Numbered from the stretch's first letter, positions 12,651 to 23,449 are shown. The stretch: 64,000 nt of DNA from Zygaena filipendulae (GCA_907165275.2 OU015650.1:6912001-6976000); one strand, 5' to 3'. A program made the numbers and translations. The notes: a model not told the origin generated them from the sequence alone.

Positions 12651-13400
12651 AGGCGTCCACATAAATAGGTACGCATCGTACCTACGCATCGGACGCCGCA
12701 TCACATCAAACTGATTATTTTCTAAAATGCGTCCACATTTACGCATCGTGCATCGGACACATCGCATAAAACGGATTAGGTACCTCACGTGTGAACAGGA
12801 CGATTACAGCGAACGACGTGGAGTCAGCGAGCGCACAGAGTCCGTCCACTTGGGCAGGCAGTCTCGACAATGTTTTGACATCTTTATCGTATCGATCGTT
12901 AACTAGAGACCCAAAAATCATGACGATCAACATCATTACAGTAACCAAGTGAACGGACTCTGCGCAGTGCGCTGGATCGTCATTTCGTTTGACGTCATCG
13001 GCACGCATTGCATCGGAGCATCAGCATCGGCATCAGCATTGCCAACGACGCGCGACGCGACGGGTAGATTCATATAGAGGTGGGCAACGTTATTTTTAAT
13101 TTTGTAACGAAAGTCTTAAGCAATGGAGTTAAAGACTTATATTGCATAGCATAAAAAATAGCGTTTAACGTTCCATTGAATATTAACAACTGTATGCATT
13201 GAATAATGAGTCTTATTGAAATCGCAGTAGGTTTATTATCGTTACAAAATTAAAAATAACATTGCCATCATGTAGATTCATGCGATCCATAAGATGTGGA
13301 TCAGTGAACGCATGACTTTCTATTCAAAAAATACTACGATCCGTTTGATGCGATACGTCATGCGTCCGATGAGTATGATGCGTATATTATGTGGACGCCT
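12651..13400. mobile_element. TIR-bounded non-autonomous DNA element with nested palindromes
   Basis: The outer ends AGGCGTCCACATAAATA and ATATTATGTGGACGCCT are inverted repeats, and subterminal GCATCGGACGC pairs with GCGTCCGATG. Inside, CGCACAGAGTCCGTCCACTTGG pairs with CCAAGTGAACGGACTCTGCG (about 12833-12975). A further element with ends GGCAACGTTATTTTTAATTT and AAATTAAAAATAACATTGCC spans about 13083-13266. No transposase frame is visible. Confidence 0.6.
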
Positions 13401-13807
13401 ACAATAAGGAAATGCGCACATACCTACTACTTGTAACGTGTTACGTGACCTATTTTTTTTTTCAATTTTTTACCCCCCGGTGACTACCCGTAGCATAACT
13501 AGTATAGTAGTTATTTTTGTCTGTGCCCGTAGTATAATAGGTATGTCAAGACCCGCTCGGCGCCCCATCTCTCTCTAGTTTTCACGTAGTAATTCATAAT
13601 GATAATGATTTTAAATCATTTTTTGCGAAATTAAAAAAAAATCGGCTTTTATTTATTTAGTCACGGCGCTTGCCTTGAGATGCCAAGACTGAGTGAACAA
13701 ATTCGGTATTTAAAAAATTGTCCCATTTGAATATAGGAGCTCGAAAAAGCGCCAGTTTGCGCCGTGTCAGTTGTTCTCTCGGGCGCAGGCCACATATAAA
13801 TGGCGTC

Positions 13808-14140
13808 GGACGCGGACATGGCACGGGCCTATCCTCCTATCCTATCCTATTCCATTCAATTTTCATAAGCGAACGTGAATGTTCTCCGCCGTTTCTCGTG
13901 GTTTTCTCGCGTTCTTGCAAGATTATCGCGTAAATGTGGAGCGGGCAATACAAAATGTATGGAAATAAAGCACAATTTGACACACGGTGGGTATATCGTT
14001 GCTCGGAAACGGTGCGTCATAACCACGTCCGAGCAACGACATACCGCGTGGCTTATATTGTGCTTTAGTTCCATGCATTTTGCATGAAATTTGAATGGAA
14101 TAGGAAGCCGCGCGTACGGCGTGCCATGTCCGCGCTAGAC
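13808..14140. mobile_element. Nested inverted-repeat cluster
   Basis: Outer arms GCGGACATGGCACG and CGTGCCATGTCCGC flank inner arms CCTATTCCATTCAATTTT and AAATTTGAATGGAATAGG. Between them lie one arm of the 10445-10563 family (GAACGTGAATGTTCTCCGCC, about 13870-13945) and a third palindrome with GTATATCGTTGCTCGG and CCGAGCAACGACATAC. This is best read as MITEs inserted into MITEs. Confidence 0.55.
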
Positions 14141-14394
14141 GCACTTACCCCTCGGCCACAGTCTGGACAACCCATATACCCTGCTGACATGCACAGGCAA
14201 ACCTGTACAGGTAACCTTTCTGGTAGACTGCAGCATGTTTAACTATTCAAGACTCAAGTCACTGTCATGGACAAAAACTATCAATCTTATTATAACAATG
14301 AAACGTTGAATAATTTATTAAAAATATACATATTATATTGAGTAAATTACTGAAGAGATTACTTCCTTGTCACGATTGAGTGTCACTAATTATT

Positions 14395-14620
14395 TCTTCT
14401 TCTTCTTCTTCAATTATGGCAATCTATCGCGATTTATCGCGTTTAATTCTGCCAATGTACGTATTTTTAGCAATTAAAGTAACTGTGGAGAAACACCAAT
14501 GACAAGTTAGATTGTTCCCCAAGATGAAACACGGTTCTCTCTCGAAAACCAGCTTATTACTTGGGCAACAAAATTGCTGCTGAATGGTAGTGAAAAAATC
14601 AAATAGATCAACAAACACTA
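14395..14620. repeat. Dispersed TTCTTCTTC-headed repeat
   Basis: Starts with a TTCTTCTTCTTC run and contains GTTAGATTGTTCC, then AAACACGGTTCTCTC and AACCAGCTTA. A related copy lies at about 54857-55030, where the same ordered words appear (TTAGATTGTTCCTCAAG, CATGGCTCTCTTGAAAGCC). A short related piece is near 39088. Its class is unknown to me. Confidence 0.5.
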
Positions 14621-14652
14621 ATTATTTCATTATCACTAGATTGAATGTGTCA

Positions 14653-16357
14653 CTAATTGCACTCTATGTAATTAATATAATTACATAGAAACTGTCTTTT
14701 TTCATATGCAGTCTTAACTATTTCTCTGTCTATAACCACAACATCATCAGATGTTGTCGGCTCATCTTTTATTTGTGCACAACCTTCATGTAGCAATACA
14801 AAGTTATGCAACACACAGGCAGCACTGATGATCACATTCACAACTTCTGGATTATTTAATTCCAAGTAGTTCAACTGTGTAAACCTTTCACGCAACAGCC
14901 CAAAAGCATGACTGATATAACAATGTGCCCTCAAGTGTGTCTCGTTAAACTTCATCTCTTCACTTGTCAATAATTCTTCACTCGAGAACGGAATCATCAA
15001 ATTTTTACACAATTTGTATTCAGAATTTCCAAGTATATGATTTTCATAATCTACAAAGTTTACCAATTCATTTGCTAATGGACTATCTTCAAGAACTTGA
15101 GATTTGTCTAAAATGCCCACATCTCCCAGATGTATATCTATAAACATCAAAGTCTCATTACATACTGCTTGCAACAAAAGTGTTTTATTTTTGAGTCTTT
15201 TTTTTCTTTTTACACCGAATTTTATTCGGCAGGCATCAACAAATCCAACACAATTTGGATATTTGAACTGGCTATAGACTTTCAACCTTGTTAAATGTTG
15301 CTCTTCAATAGAAGGCCAAGTAATAAAATTATACCTGTTATCATAGAGAATTACAGCTATCTCTTTAATTAAATAACTCACTGATGATTTATGTAGATTA
15401 AATAAACTTCCAATTTCACTGTATGATGACTCACTGCATAAAAACCATAGAAAGAGATGAACTTTTTTATCCAAAGGAATGACACTGTCAGGTGTTATAT
15501 AATCCCTAAGAAAATTTATTAACATCTGAAAATAGAGAGAAAACCAGTATTATAGTTTTACTAAATACTATCATTCAGATATAACCATTTCCAACGGTTA
15601 TCTATACTAATAGGTATTTTAAAGATAAGTTTGTTTGGGAAAGTAACATAGGATACTTTGTATTTCAAAATGAATAGAATAAATTGCGGAACCAACCCAA
15701 GGAGAGAGCTAGTTGGTTAGTTACTTCAGTTTTAAATATGACAAAGGTGACAATATAATATAGTTGTGTCCCTACTGACATCATAGAATAAAAGAATCAT
15801 CATACCTGAAAGAATTCTGAAAATGATGTGATTTACACTATGGTTAATCCTTACTAATAAGAATGTGAATGTGAGTTGAGATTATTTGTTTGTTACGTTT
15901 TCATGCTTTTGCTACTCAACCAATCATCATGAAATTTTCCATACACATTTTCAAGGGAACAGAAAAGTACATAGGGTACTTTTTATTCCCGAATTCCCAT
16001 GGAAACTCTGAGATTAGTGTGGGAAAAGCTAGTATTAGATATTTATGTAGGTACCTTCACAGTGCTTCGCTGCATCTTAAATTTATCAATGAACGTTTCA
16101 TCACAGTAGTTTAAAACGGTATTCTCGTAAAACCCTTCTACACGGCGTAATGAGGGTGTTATGCTCATTATTTCATAACAATCTCCTGAAGGCACAATCT
16201 GACAATACTCCTTTTCCAGGACGTCATTGATGACTGAGATGTTCTCATTATTTTCATTTATTACCTTTGCCATAGCAATGACGAGTCTGTTTATAGCAGA
16301 AACACTATGGTTCTCCATAAACATCTCCATTACGAATTGTTGTGAAAAACAATCCAT
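14653..16357 (-). CDS. HARBI1-like, Harbinger transposase-derived protein, probably catalytically dead
   Basis: Two exons on the minus strand: 16357-16055 and 15525-14653. The donor AAG/GTACCT and acceptor TATTTTCAG/ATG join in phase 0 to give 391 residues, compared with about 350 for HARBI1. The first exon carries an N-terminal family-like segment ending near FYENTVLNYCDETFIDKFKM. The second has a helix-turn-helix region (SSYSEIGSLFNLHKSSVSYL) and a DDE-nuclease-like fold with VGFVDACRI (Asp198), LGNSEYKLCKNLMIP and AHCYISHAFGLLRERF. In PIF/Harbinger proteins the second and third catalytic residues are usually the Asp of a GDSGY-like motif and the Glu of VERAFG. Here these positions read Asn268 and Ser306, so nuclease activity is doubtful. 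I see no terminal inverted repeats around it. The intron holds a SINE. It may be a domesticated gene or a decaying transposase with an intact frame. Confidence 0.8.
15849..16036. mobile_element. SINE/RTE-like repeat in the HARBI1-like intron
   Basis: Runs from CCTTACTAATAAGAATGTGA through GTTTGTTACG, CATCATGAAATTTTCCATAC and CATAGGGTACTTTTTATTCC to AAAAGCTAGTA. This is the CCGCGG family in the orientation opposite to the copy at 4106. Its right end is about 20 bp from the splice donor at 16054. Confidence 0.75.
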
Positions 16358-17911
16358 CTTTCTATTCAGACAGTGAACTATTTCCTATCTACTAAAAAGA
16401 TTTAATATTATACAATAAATGTGTAAACATAAAGGTGCCTATGGGTTTTATCAGGTCATTCTATAACTCCTATTAGGTACTCTTGACTTCCATCCACAAG
16501 AAGTAAGGACCAGCCAGAGACCGAATAAATATTATTAAAAGTCGCCAGTCACCACGTTTTTTCGACTCAGGGTCCGAGACACCGAGACAGCGGTGGGCGT
16601 TGTACGAAACGTAGTGATTAATATGATCTTTGGTTTGGTTGTACGGATGCACTAGTTACATCGCCGTCGCCGTACAATCTACGAACGGACGGTTCGCCGA
16701 TCCCCAGCACAAATTAACTAACTAGACATAAATATGTCTAAAGAATCCCCAGGCAACTAGTTGAATTCGAAGACGGGCGACGGCCGTGACGAGCGACAAC
16801 GACCGCCACAAATTAACTAGAAATTAGAATACGACCGCGACGATCGACGAGCACAACGGCGAATTTTTCCGTTTTTCTTTGGCAAGTTTGGCACCCACTG
16901 ATGTTGTTGTTTTTTATGTTCGCCCCTTCTGGGACAGACGAGGGCTATTGAGCCATACAGCCAAGTCTTAAGTTGGCACCCACTGAGCAAATAATCACTA
17001 CATTTTAAGAGTAGACACTTCTATACTAATCGCTGGTCCGATCATTCCGATCTATGAAAGCACTTTGTGTCAACCACAGGTAGGTAACCCTCTTTTATGT
17101 CTGGTGTCTACAGAAATGAGTCTAGTTAATTTGTGGTGTCCAGAGAGGTTTTGAAATCCGTTTTTCAAATCGTTTTTTCAAATCGATTTCAAAAGCGGCC
17201 TGCCATAAGTATTTTAAGTTTTCCCGCGATGCTAATTTATAGTAGTTTTTTTTTTAATCTTCACATATAATGTATTTAGCCAGTTTCAAGTAAATTAAAT
17301 TGGTATAAATATTTTTATAATATCTATTGGCATTTAGCATCGTTGAGATTGCAAGCACGTAGTGATTACCTTCTCTCTGGTAGTAGTAGTGAATTGGTGG
17401 TGAAGAGAAATAATATTCAAATAAAGTTACATACAAAGATCATATAATCACTACGTTTTAGTTACATACTTATCTAGATGTTATAATCAAAGATTGATAT
17501 GCAGTCTCTTCCAGGAATTACTGGTTTATTCTAGGTTTGACTAAAGTCTTTGGACTTAAGTTTAGTTACAAGAACTTCCTGACATTGAGATACACTGAAA
17601 CTGAAAATAATTACTTGCTCACTTTGATTACTAAACCCTATACTCGGTATTCAACACAACAGCCCATATCAGTAGCAGGTATCAGGTTCTAAACTTAAAA
17701 AATAGAAAACAATTAAATTTGTTTAATTCTAACCTCAGACGAAATAAAAATTCTAACTAGGTATGCACAACATGCGAATTTTAAGAAAACTGGTAGGTCA
17801 ACACCTAATAAAACAAATGTGTTGAGATATTGTCATTGTTTAATTTTAACACATTGATATCTATTTCAGTAGCCCATTTCACCCTCTTATAGAACTCTTA
17901 ACTTAGGACTG
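16358..17911. promoter_or_regulatory. Head-to-head spacer between HARBI1-like and METTL26 genes
   Basis: The two start codons point away from each other, 1.55 kb apart, so both promoters should lie here. Most of the spacer is an inserted inverted-repeat element (16607-17458), which leaves about 250 bp next to HARBI1-like and about 450 bp next to METTL26. I cannot identify a core promoter motif with confidence. Confidence 0.35.
16607..17458. mobile_element. 852-bp TIR element, non-autonomous
   Basis: The ends AAACGTAGTGATTAATATGA and TCATATAATCACTACGTTT are inverted repeats extending through GATCTTTG/CAAAGATC. A lone end of the same family is at about 41449-41473. Inside are repeated words (CACAAATTAACTA; TTGGCACCCACTGA twice, near 16888 and 16972). 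No coding frame. Confidence 0.6.
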
Positions 17912-18707
17912 ATGTCTAAGAGTAAAGATTTTGCATGTGGTTTCCAAGGAAATGAAGGGTAAGAAATTCTTAAACATTTTGATGTTATAATTTTATGTAT
18001 GTAATTGTAGGTACGTAGGTACCTCTTCTTTTTTCTTCATTTTATTATTTTACATATTTTTTTACAGTTTCCAAGGAGAAAAGTTGGTGTTTCCAGCAGC
18101 TACAAGAAACAAAGAGCCAATACTTCAAGTGTTAAAAAGGTTTATACTGTGTGAAAATGACTTGGTTGATGAAGACAGTCCTTTATTTGTAGAAATTGCA
18201 TCTGGTTCTGGCCAACATGTAGCACACTTTGCCTCCCATTTTCCTGGTGTAAAATTTCAACCAACTGAAGTGGATCAAAGTTTATTTGGTAGCATTCAAT
18301 ATTATGTGCAACACTGCCACACAAAAAATATTATGCCACCAATATTGCTGGATATACGCAATAATATGTCTTGCCATGGTCTACAAGAAAATAGCATTGA
18401 CTACATATATAATGCAAACATGATCCACATTACCCCCTATGAATGCACTATAGGATTATTTGAAAATGCTGGTGTTTATTTGAAACCAGATGCTCTGATG
18501 ATCACATATGGGCCTTATAAAAAGGATGGCATTATTTTACCTGAAAGTAATATAGAATTTGATACATCTCTCAGAGCTAGAAACCCATTATGGGGTCTGC
18601 GTGACATTGCAGAACTCATAAAATTAGGTGAGAAAAATAATTTAACCCTGATAGATAGCATAGAAATGCCTTCTAACAATAAAACATTGATATGGAAGAA
18701 GTGTTGA
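17912..18707 (+). CDS. METTL26: METTL26 / UPF0585 family predicted methyltransferase
   Basis: Two exons, 17912-17958 and 18068-18707, with donor GG/GTAAGA and acceptor TTTTTACAG/TTTC, give 228 residues ending at TGA 18705-18707. The long frame alone has no ATG before its conserved start, so the upstream exon beginning ATGTCTAAGAGT is needed to supply it. Visible family motifs are PAATRNKEPILQVL, the S-adenosylmethionine-type loop VEIASGSGQHVAHFA, PTEVDQS, NMIHITPYECTIGLF, DALMITYGPYKKDG, RNPLWGLRD and the C-terminal PSNNKTLIWKK. These match the widely conserved UPF0585/METTL26 family, whose substrate is not known to me. The first-exon peptide repeats the word FQG on both sides of the junction, so the exact start is the least certain point. 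A TTG-initiated 207-residue form is not expected in an animal. Confidence 0.88.
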
Positions 18708-18890
18708 ATTAGAGTACCTACTCATTAGTTACTAGAAATTAAAAACAACAATTATAATTATTACAATATAATAAATGTACTGCTCAGATATATAGAAGTG
18801 TTGAATTAAGAGTACCTACTCATTAGTTACTAGAAATTAAAAACAACAATTATAATTATTACAATATAATAAATGTACTGCTCATATATA
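18698..18890 (+). repeat. Tandem duplication of METTL26 stop codon and 3' UTR
   Basis: A unit of 97 bp, starting GAAGTGTTGAATT and covering the last codon, the stop and an AATAAA signal, is repeated nearly perfectly at 18698-18794 and 18795-18890. AATAAA occurs at 18770-18775 and again at 18868-18873, so the gene has two equivalent polyadenylation sites. Confidence 0.85.
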
Positions 18891-19477
18891 ATATTATATA
18901 CTGCCATAGTAGGTATACAGATTTGATTAGAAGACAATGTTAAAATGCAGCACAATTTAGGCTTTAGATTTAAGTATTTTATGTCTCATCAGAAATAAGG
19001 CCCTTCGTCATACGGCTTACGGGTATCTACCGAAGTCTCCGGCCTCCGCCATACGTTTCCGGTAACCCACGTACACGCGTCGACGCGATGCGTTCCGTTT
19101 AGACATGGGTAACTCCGGACCCGTACATATCTTTGGATATGCATCCCGAAGCGGAGTTGTTACAACTTCTTCACTTTTGTCAAATATTAAACATATCCCT
19201 CAGAAGAACATATCCAACCAACTCCGACCACTCCGAGACCAACCGAACCGAGCGCCGATCGGAGCCGAGCGGAAGGAGTTGAAATGATAACGCCGTGACA
19301 TCCCATATCCAACCAACTCCGGCAACTCCGAGTCCGACGCCGACCGACTCCCGAACCGAGTAGGTACCGAAGCGAACCGAACCGACTCCAGCGGAAGGAG
19401 TTGGAATAGGTACAAGTCACGAGTCACCACGAGTGGCCACAACCACCCACGACTTACGAGAGATTGGTGCTTGGTAG
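18891..19477. other. Spacer with local GC-rich, CCGACTCC-like low-order repeats
   Basis: From about 19190 to 19400 the words CAACTCCG, CCGAACCGA, CATATCCAACCAACTCC and GGAAGGAGTTG recur several times in direct order, giving a degenerate tandem structure. A similar GATATGGATATG word appears at 22195. No gene is supported. Confidence 0.4.
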
Positions 19478-21412
19478 GTGTGATGGTTCCTGGCCGGACC
19501 ACGGTACGGAACAAAATTTTTACGCTGGCACAAATTCATTATTTTAATTGTGCCTATTTGTGCCACTAATGCCAGGAATTTGTGCCTTCTGGTTTTGGAG
19601 TTATGAGAGTACGATTGTGGTCGGGCTGGGAATCCTGGTTCCTGGCCCGACCACGGTACAGATGTTACGGAACCGAGTTTTTTCTTTTGCACAAATTCAC
19701 TATTTTAATTGTGCCAATTAGTGCCACCAATCCCAGGAATGTGTGCCTTACCCCTTGGCCACAGTCTCGGCGGCGGCGGTAGCGGCGGCGGCAGCGGCAA
19801 AAACAAATGGTAGACAACATACGAAGTTGGCCACAGCTATCAGTAACTACCCAACTAGAGCACGACTGCGGGCAGCGGGGGGGCGGGGGGCGGTAGGTGC
19901 ATGCACATATTTTGTACGTCAGGGTTGCTTATTCTTTTTTTGAATTAAGTTACCTATTATTAAATAAAAACTTAACTCTTACATAGTATTTATACTATGT
20001 ATAAATTTAAACCTTAATAAAACTGTATCTATAAGTACCATAAGTTATATTTAAAAGTAACAAGCTGTTCCCCGCGGTTTCACTCGCGTGATTTTAAGAA
20101 CTCCCCGGGTAGGTACTATGCACATATTGAGATAAAAACTATCCTATCTCGCAAGTTTGACCAAATTACATACAGTGTAAAAAAAATCATTTATGATCGA
20201 TTTAGTAGTAGTATAATATAGGGGATTAGCTGTGCCCTGCGGTTTCACCCGCGGTAATTTAGGAGTTCCCGCGGCCATTACGGGATAAAAAGTACCCTAT
20301 GTCCTCTGTACCCCTGACAACGTGTATGCAAAAATTCATGATGATCGGTTGAACCGTCTAGGCGTGAAAGCGTAACAGACAGACAGACAGCTACTTTCGC
20401 ATAGGTATTAGCAGGGAAGCAGAGACTTGACATTTATTTCCTATCGACATAATCTTAATACGGCAGCAGCAAAAACAAATGGTAGACAATATAAGAAGTT
20501 GGCCACAGCTCGCGCCGCTGATAACTTCGTGGTCAAGGGGTAAAGCACACATTCCTGGGATTGGTGGCACTAATTGCCAATGTGCCAATTGGTGGTACTT
20601 TTTATCCCGTAATGGCCGCGGGAACTCCTAAATTACCGCGGGTGAAACCGCAGGGCACAGCTAATCCCCTATATTATACTACTACTAAATCGATCATAAA
20701 TGATTTTTTTTACACTGTATGTAATTTGGTCAAACTTGCGAGATAGGATAGTTTTTATCTCAATATGTGCATAGTACCTACCCGGGGAGTTCTTAAAATC
20801 ACGCGAGTGAAACCGCGGGGAACAGCTTGTTACTTTTAAATATAACTTATGGTACTTATAGATACAGTTTTATTAAGGTTTAAATTTATACATAGTATAA
20901 ATACTATGTAAGAGTTAAGTTTTTATTTAATAATAGGTAACTTAATTCAAAAAAAGAATAAGCAACCCTGACGTACAAAATATGTGCATGCACCTACCGC
21001 CCCCCGCCCCCCCGCTGCCCGCAGTCGTGCTCTAGTTGGGTAGTTACTGATAGCTGTGGCCAACTTCGTATGTTGTCTACCATTTGTTTTTGCCGCTGCC
21101 GCCGCCGCTACCGCCGCCGCCGAGACTGTGGCCAAGGGGTAAGGCACACATTCCTGGGATTGGTGGCACTAATTGGCACAATTAAAATAGTGAATTTGTG
21201 CAAAAGAAAAAACTCGGTTCCGTAACATCTGTACCGTGGTCGGGCCAGGAACCAGGATTCCCAGCCCGACCACAATCGTACTCTCATAACTCCAAAACCA
21301 GAAGGCACAAATTCCTGGCATTAGTGGCACAAATAGGCACAATTAAAATAATGAATTTGTGCCAGCGTAAAAATTTTGTTCCGTACCGTGGTCCGGCCAG
21401 GAACCATCACAC
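19478..21412. mobile_element. Giant foldback element, copy 1 (1,935 bp, 817-bp arms)
   Basis: Starts GTGTGATGGTTCCTGGCC and ends GGCCAGGAACCATCACAC. Every position x in the left arm pairs with 40890-x, with no gap, over about 817 bp (19478-20294 against 20596-21412). About 300 bp of loop separate the arms. The 8-bp direct duplication CTTGGTAG flanks it at 19470-19477 and 21413-21420. Each arm carries a subterminal direct repeat (TGGTTCCTGGCC near 19484, TGGTTCCTGGCCC near 19638, each followed by GCACAAATTCA and TTTTAATTGTGCC), a GGCGGCGG tract and two CCGCGG SINE fragments. It encodes nothing convincing. The short frames at 19582-19782 and 19743-19943 recur in both arms only because the DNA is palindromic. 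Confidence 0.9.
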
Positions 21413-23209
21413 CTTGGTAGGTATTCGTTTCTTTCTAGTTTCTACGAATTATATGAGACGGAGCACGTGCTCAAGACGAGGTCTTTTAAGCAGTAAAAAA
21501 GCGCTTTAAAAATATACGCAGTAAACGCACCCTTTCGTTTATGGATCGAATTTAGCTATAAAGCGACAGAAGAGCTAGTAAATTCCATACAAATTATTTA
21601 GACACCAACTAGCTTACGAGTTTCTTCTTAGCTAGTATGTGTACTGTATAGTATTTAAATTTTAAAATTAATAAATATGATTGTAGAGTGTGCTGTGTGT
21701 TCAAAAACCGTATCATGGTTTATTAATGTAAATTATAGGTAGGTTTAGGTATATTGGACTAAAAACTAATAAATAACATCAAACTAATATACAGATATTA
21801 CAAATATTATTACTTAGTTTGGCAACAGCCAAATATTATATTACAATAATTACGTTTAAATAAGATTGACATCCCGCCTTACAACATAGATTTATTTTGA
21901 ATCTTTTTTTTTTATATAATTCTCCCCTTTTTTGGTAAAGTTTACCCCGTAGACGGAGAATGAATTTCATTCTTCATCTACGGTTTACCCCTTTCGGGGA
22001 AGGCAAAGGAAACTTAGTCCATGCAGCCAATAATTCTCCCCTTTCGGGAAAGGCAAGGGATTCTAGGTCCATACAGCCTGAACATTTTTTTTTAATTTAC
22101 CCCAATGGGGAAAGCAAAGGAAGCTAAGTCCATACAGTCAAGTCAGTATTTTTCTTCTGAAGTTATTTACATCGAAATGCATTGGTGAGATGCGGATATG
22201 GATATGCTATCCGGATGCATATCTTTTACTGTAAGGATACGTAACATATCCAATCCTTAGTCGGACACGTTTAGCCCATGCCTAGGCCTCAAACGGTAGA
22301 TCCTTCTGTAGCAAGAGAGAGAGAGATAGAACTCAAGACTTCCCTCTCTCCTTATGGATTTCGTTATGGTAAAAAAAAAAGAAACAGAGGGGTGAATGAT
22401 ATGAATTTCAGCCCATAACACTGGCCACTTAATATTGTTGGTCTCTATGGCCTTGTAACTTATGATGTTGTCATTTCTGTTTAATAATGTCGAAGTTTTT
22501 AGTTAATTAAAACCAAGTTTCCTTCTGGTGAATCGTTTATTTCATATCAATACCCACTCCCTATTTGGCTTGTCACCGACTTCAAATGGTTCGATTATTG
22601 GATTATACACACAGGAATACCAGCTTCTCGTGTATTTTTACCACAAATAATAGAAAATACACACAATGCACGCCTTTTATTTTGGTTTAGCTAAAACATT
22701 AGTACTTAATTTGCGTTTTATTTATATATTTCTTTATTAAGGATTCGGTGCATGGAAATTTCAATCATTTTTTTTAGTTATTCAAAGACGTTCCTAGGTG
22801 TAAATTGTAATTTATCATATAATATATTTGTAATTAATTATATTAATTATAATTTACAGCTAGGCCAAATGCCAAATAAGTAAAAACTTTGTGTCCGTCT
22901 CGTGTCCGTGTGAATTTAATTTTAAAAGTCGTGTAGGCCGAAACCTGACATTGTTCTTTAATAAAAAAAAAGTCTTGATATTTTTACGACCATTATTTTT
23001 TTCGTAATGAAATAACGGCTTCCTTTTTGATCCTAGTAAAAAATAATGAGAGACTTTTTTTTAAACAACTTTTTAATGTAAATTATTTATTTTAAAATTC
23101 GACAGCATTAATAGTTGTTATTTCGAAATAGCGGCAAAAATCCTGGCCCTAATAATAAATTAATAATACCTACCTACTTTAAAAAAAATAACCCAAAAAA
23201 CTTATAAAT
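21413..23209. other. Spacer with a short tandem repeat at 21910-22140
   Basis: Three degenerate units of about 60 bp follow one another (words CCCCTTTCGGGGAAGGCAAA, AACTTAGTCC, ATGCAGCC). The same words recur once at 16921-16965 and in inverse orientation at 57020-57055. The remainder is AT-rich with GAGA and poly-A runs (for example 22311-22330), and I recognise no gene in it. Confidence 0.5.
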
Positions 23210-23449
23210 GGACATAGATATAAATGGAATAGTGTGTTAACCCACAGTGGAGAAATTTTGAGTAAATTAAAGTTTTAAATTACAGCGCTATTTTCTGTCA
23301 ACATTTTTTTATGTTCAACATTTAATTTCATATTTAAACAATGCAATAAGGTAAACACATAATTTAAAAACGTTCTCTAACTCTCAATAAGTCGTTCTGA
23401 ATCAATAACTTCAATTTGTGGGTTAACATGTTATTGCTTATCTGCGTCC
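23210..23449. mobile_element. MITE with GTTAACCCACA inverted repeats, copy 1
   Basis: The ends GGACATAGATA and TATCTGCGTCC, then ATAGTGTGTTAACCCACA and TGTGGGTTAACATGTTATTG, form inverted repeats of about 33 bp. The 240-bp element matches, in the other orientation, a 235-bp copy at 61162-61396. Confidence 0.75.

Noticed and set aside
18084..18707. METTL26 beginning at the TTG codon 18084
   Set aside because: TTG initiation is not expected for an animal gene; a GT/AG-joined upstream exon supplies an ATG in frame.
19582..19943. Short open frames of about 66 codons that recur four times in the window (also 20947-21308, 49753-50114, 51118-51479)
   Set aside because: They repeat only because both foldback copies are palindromic. 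Composition follows GCGGCGG and poly-purine tracts, and no domain or start context supports a protein.
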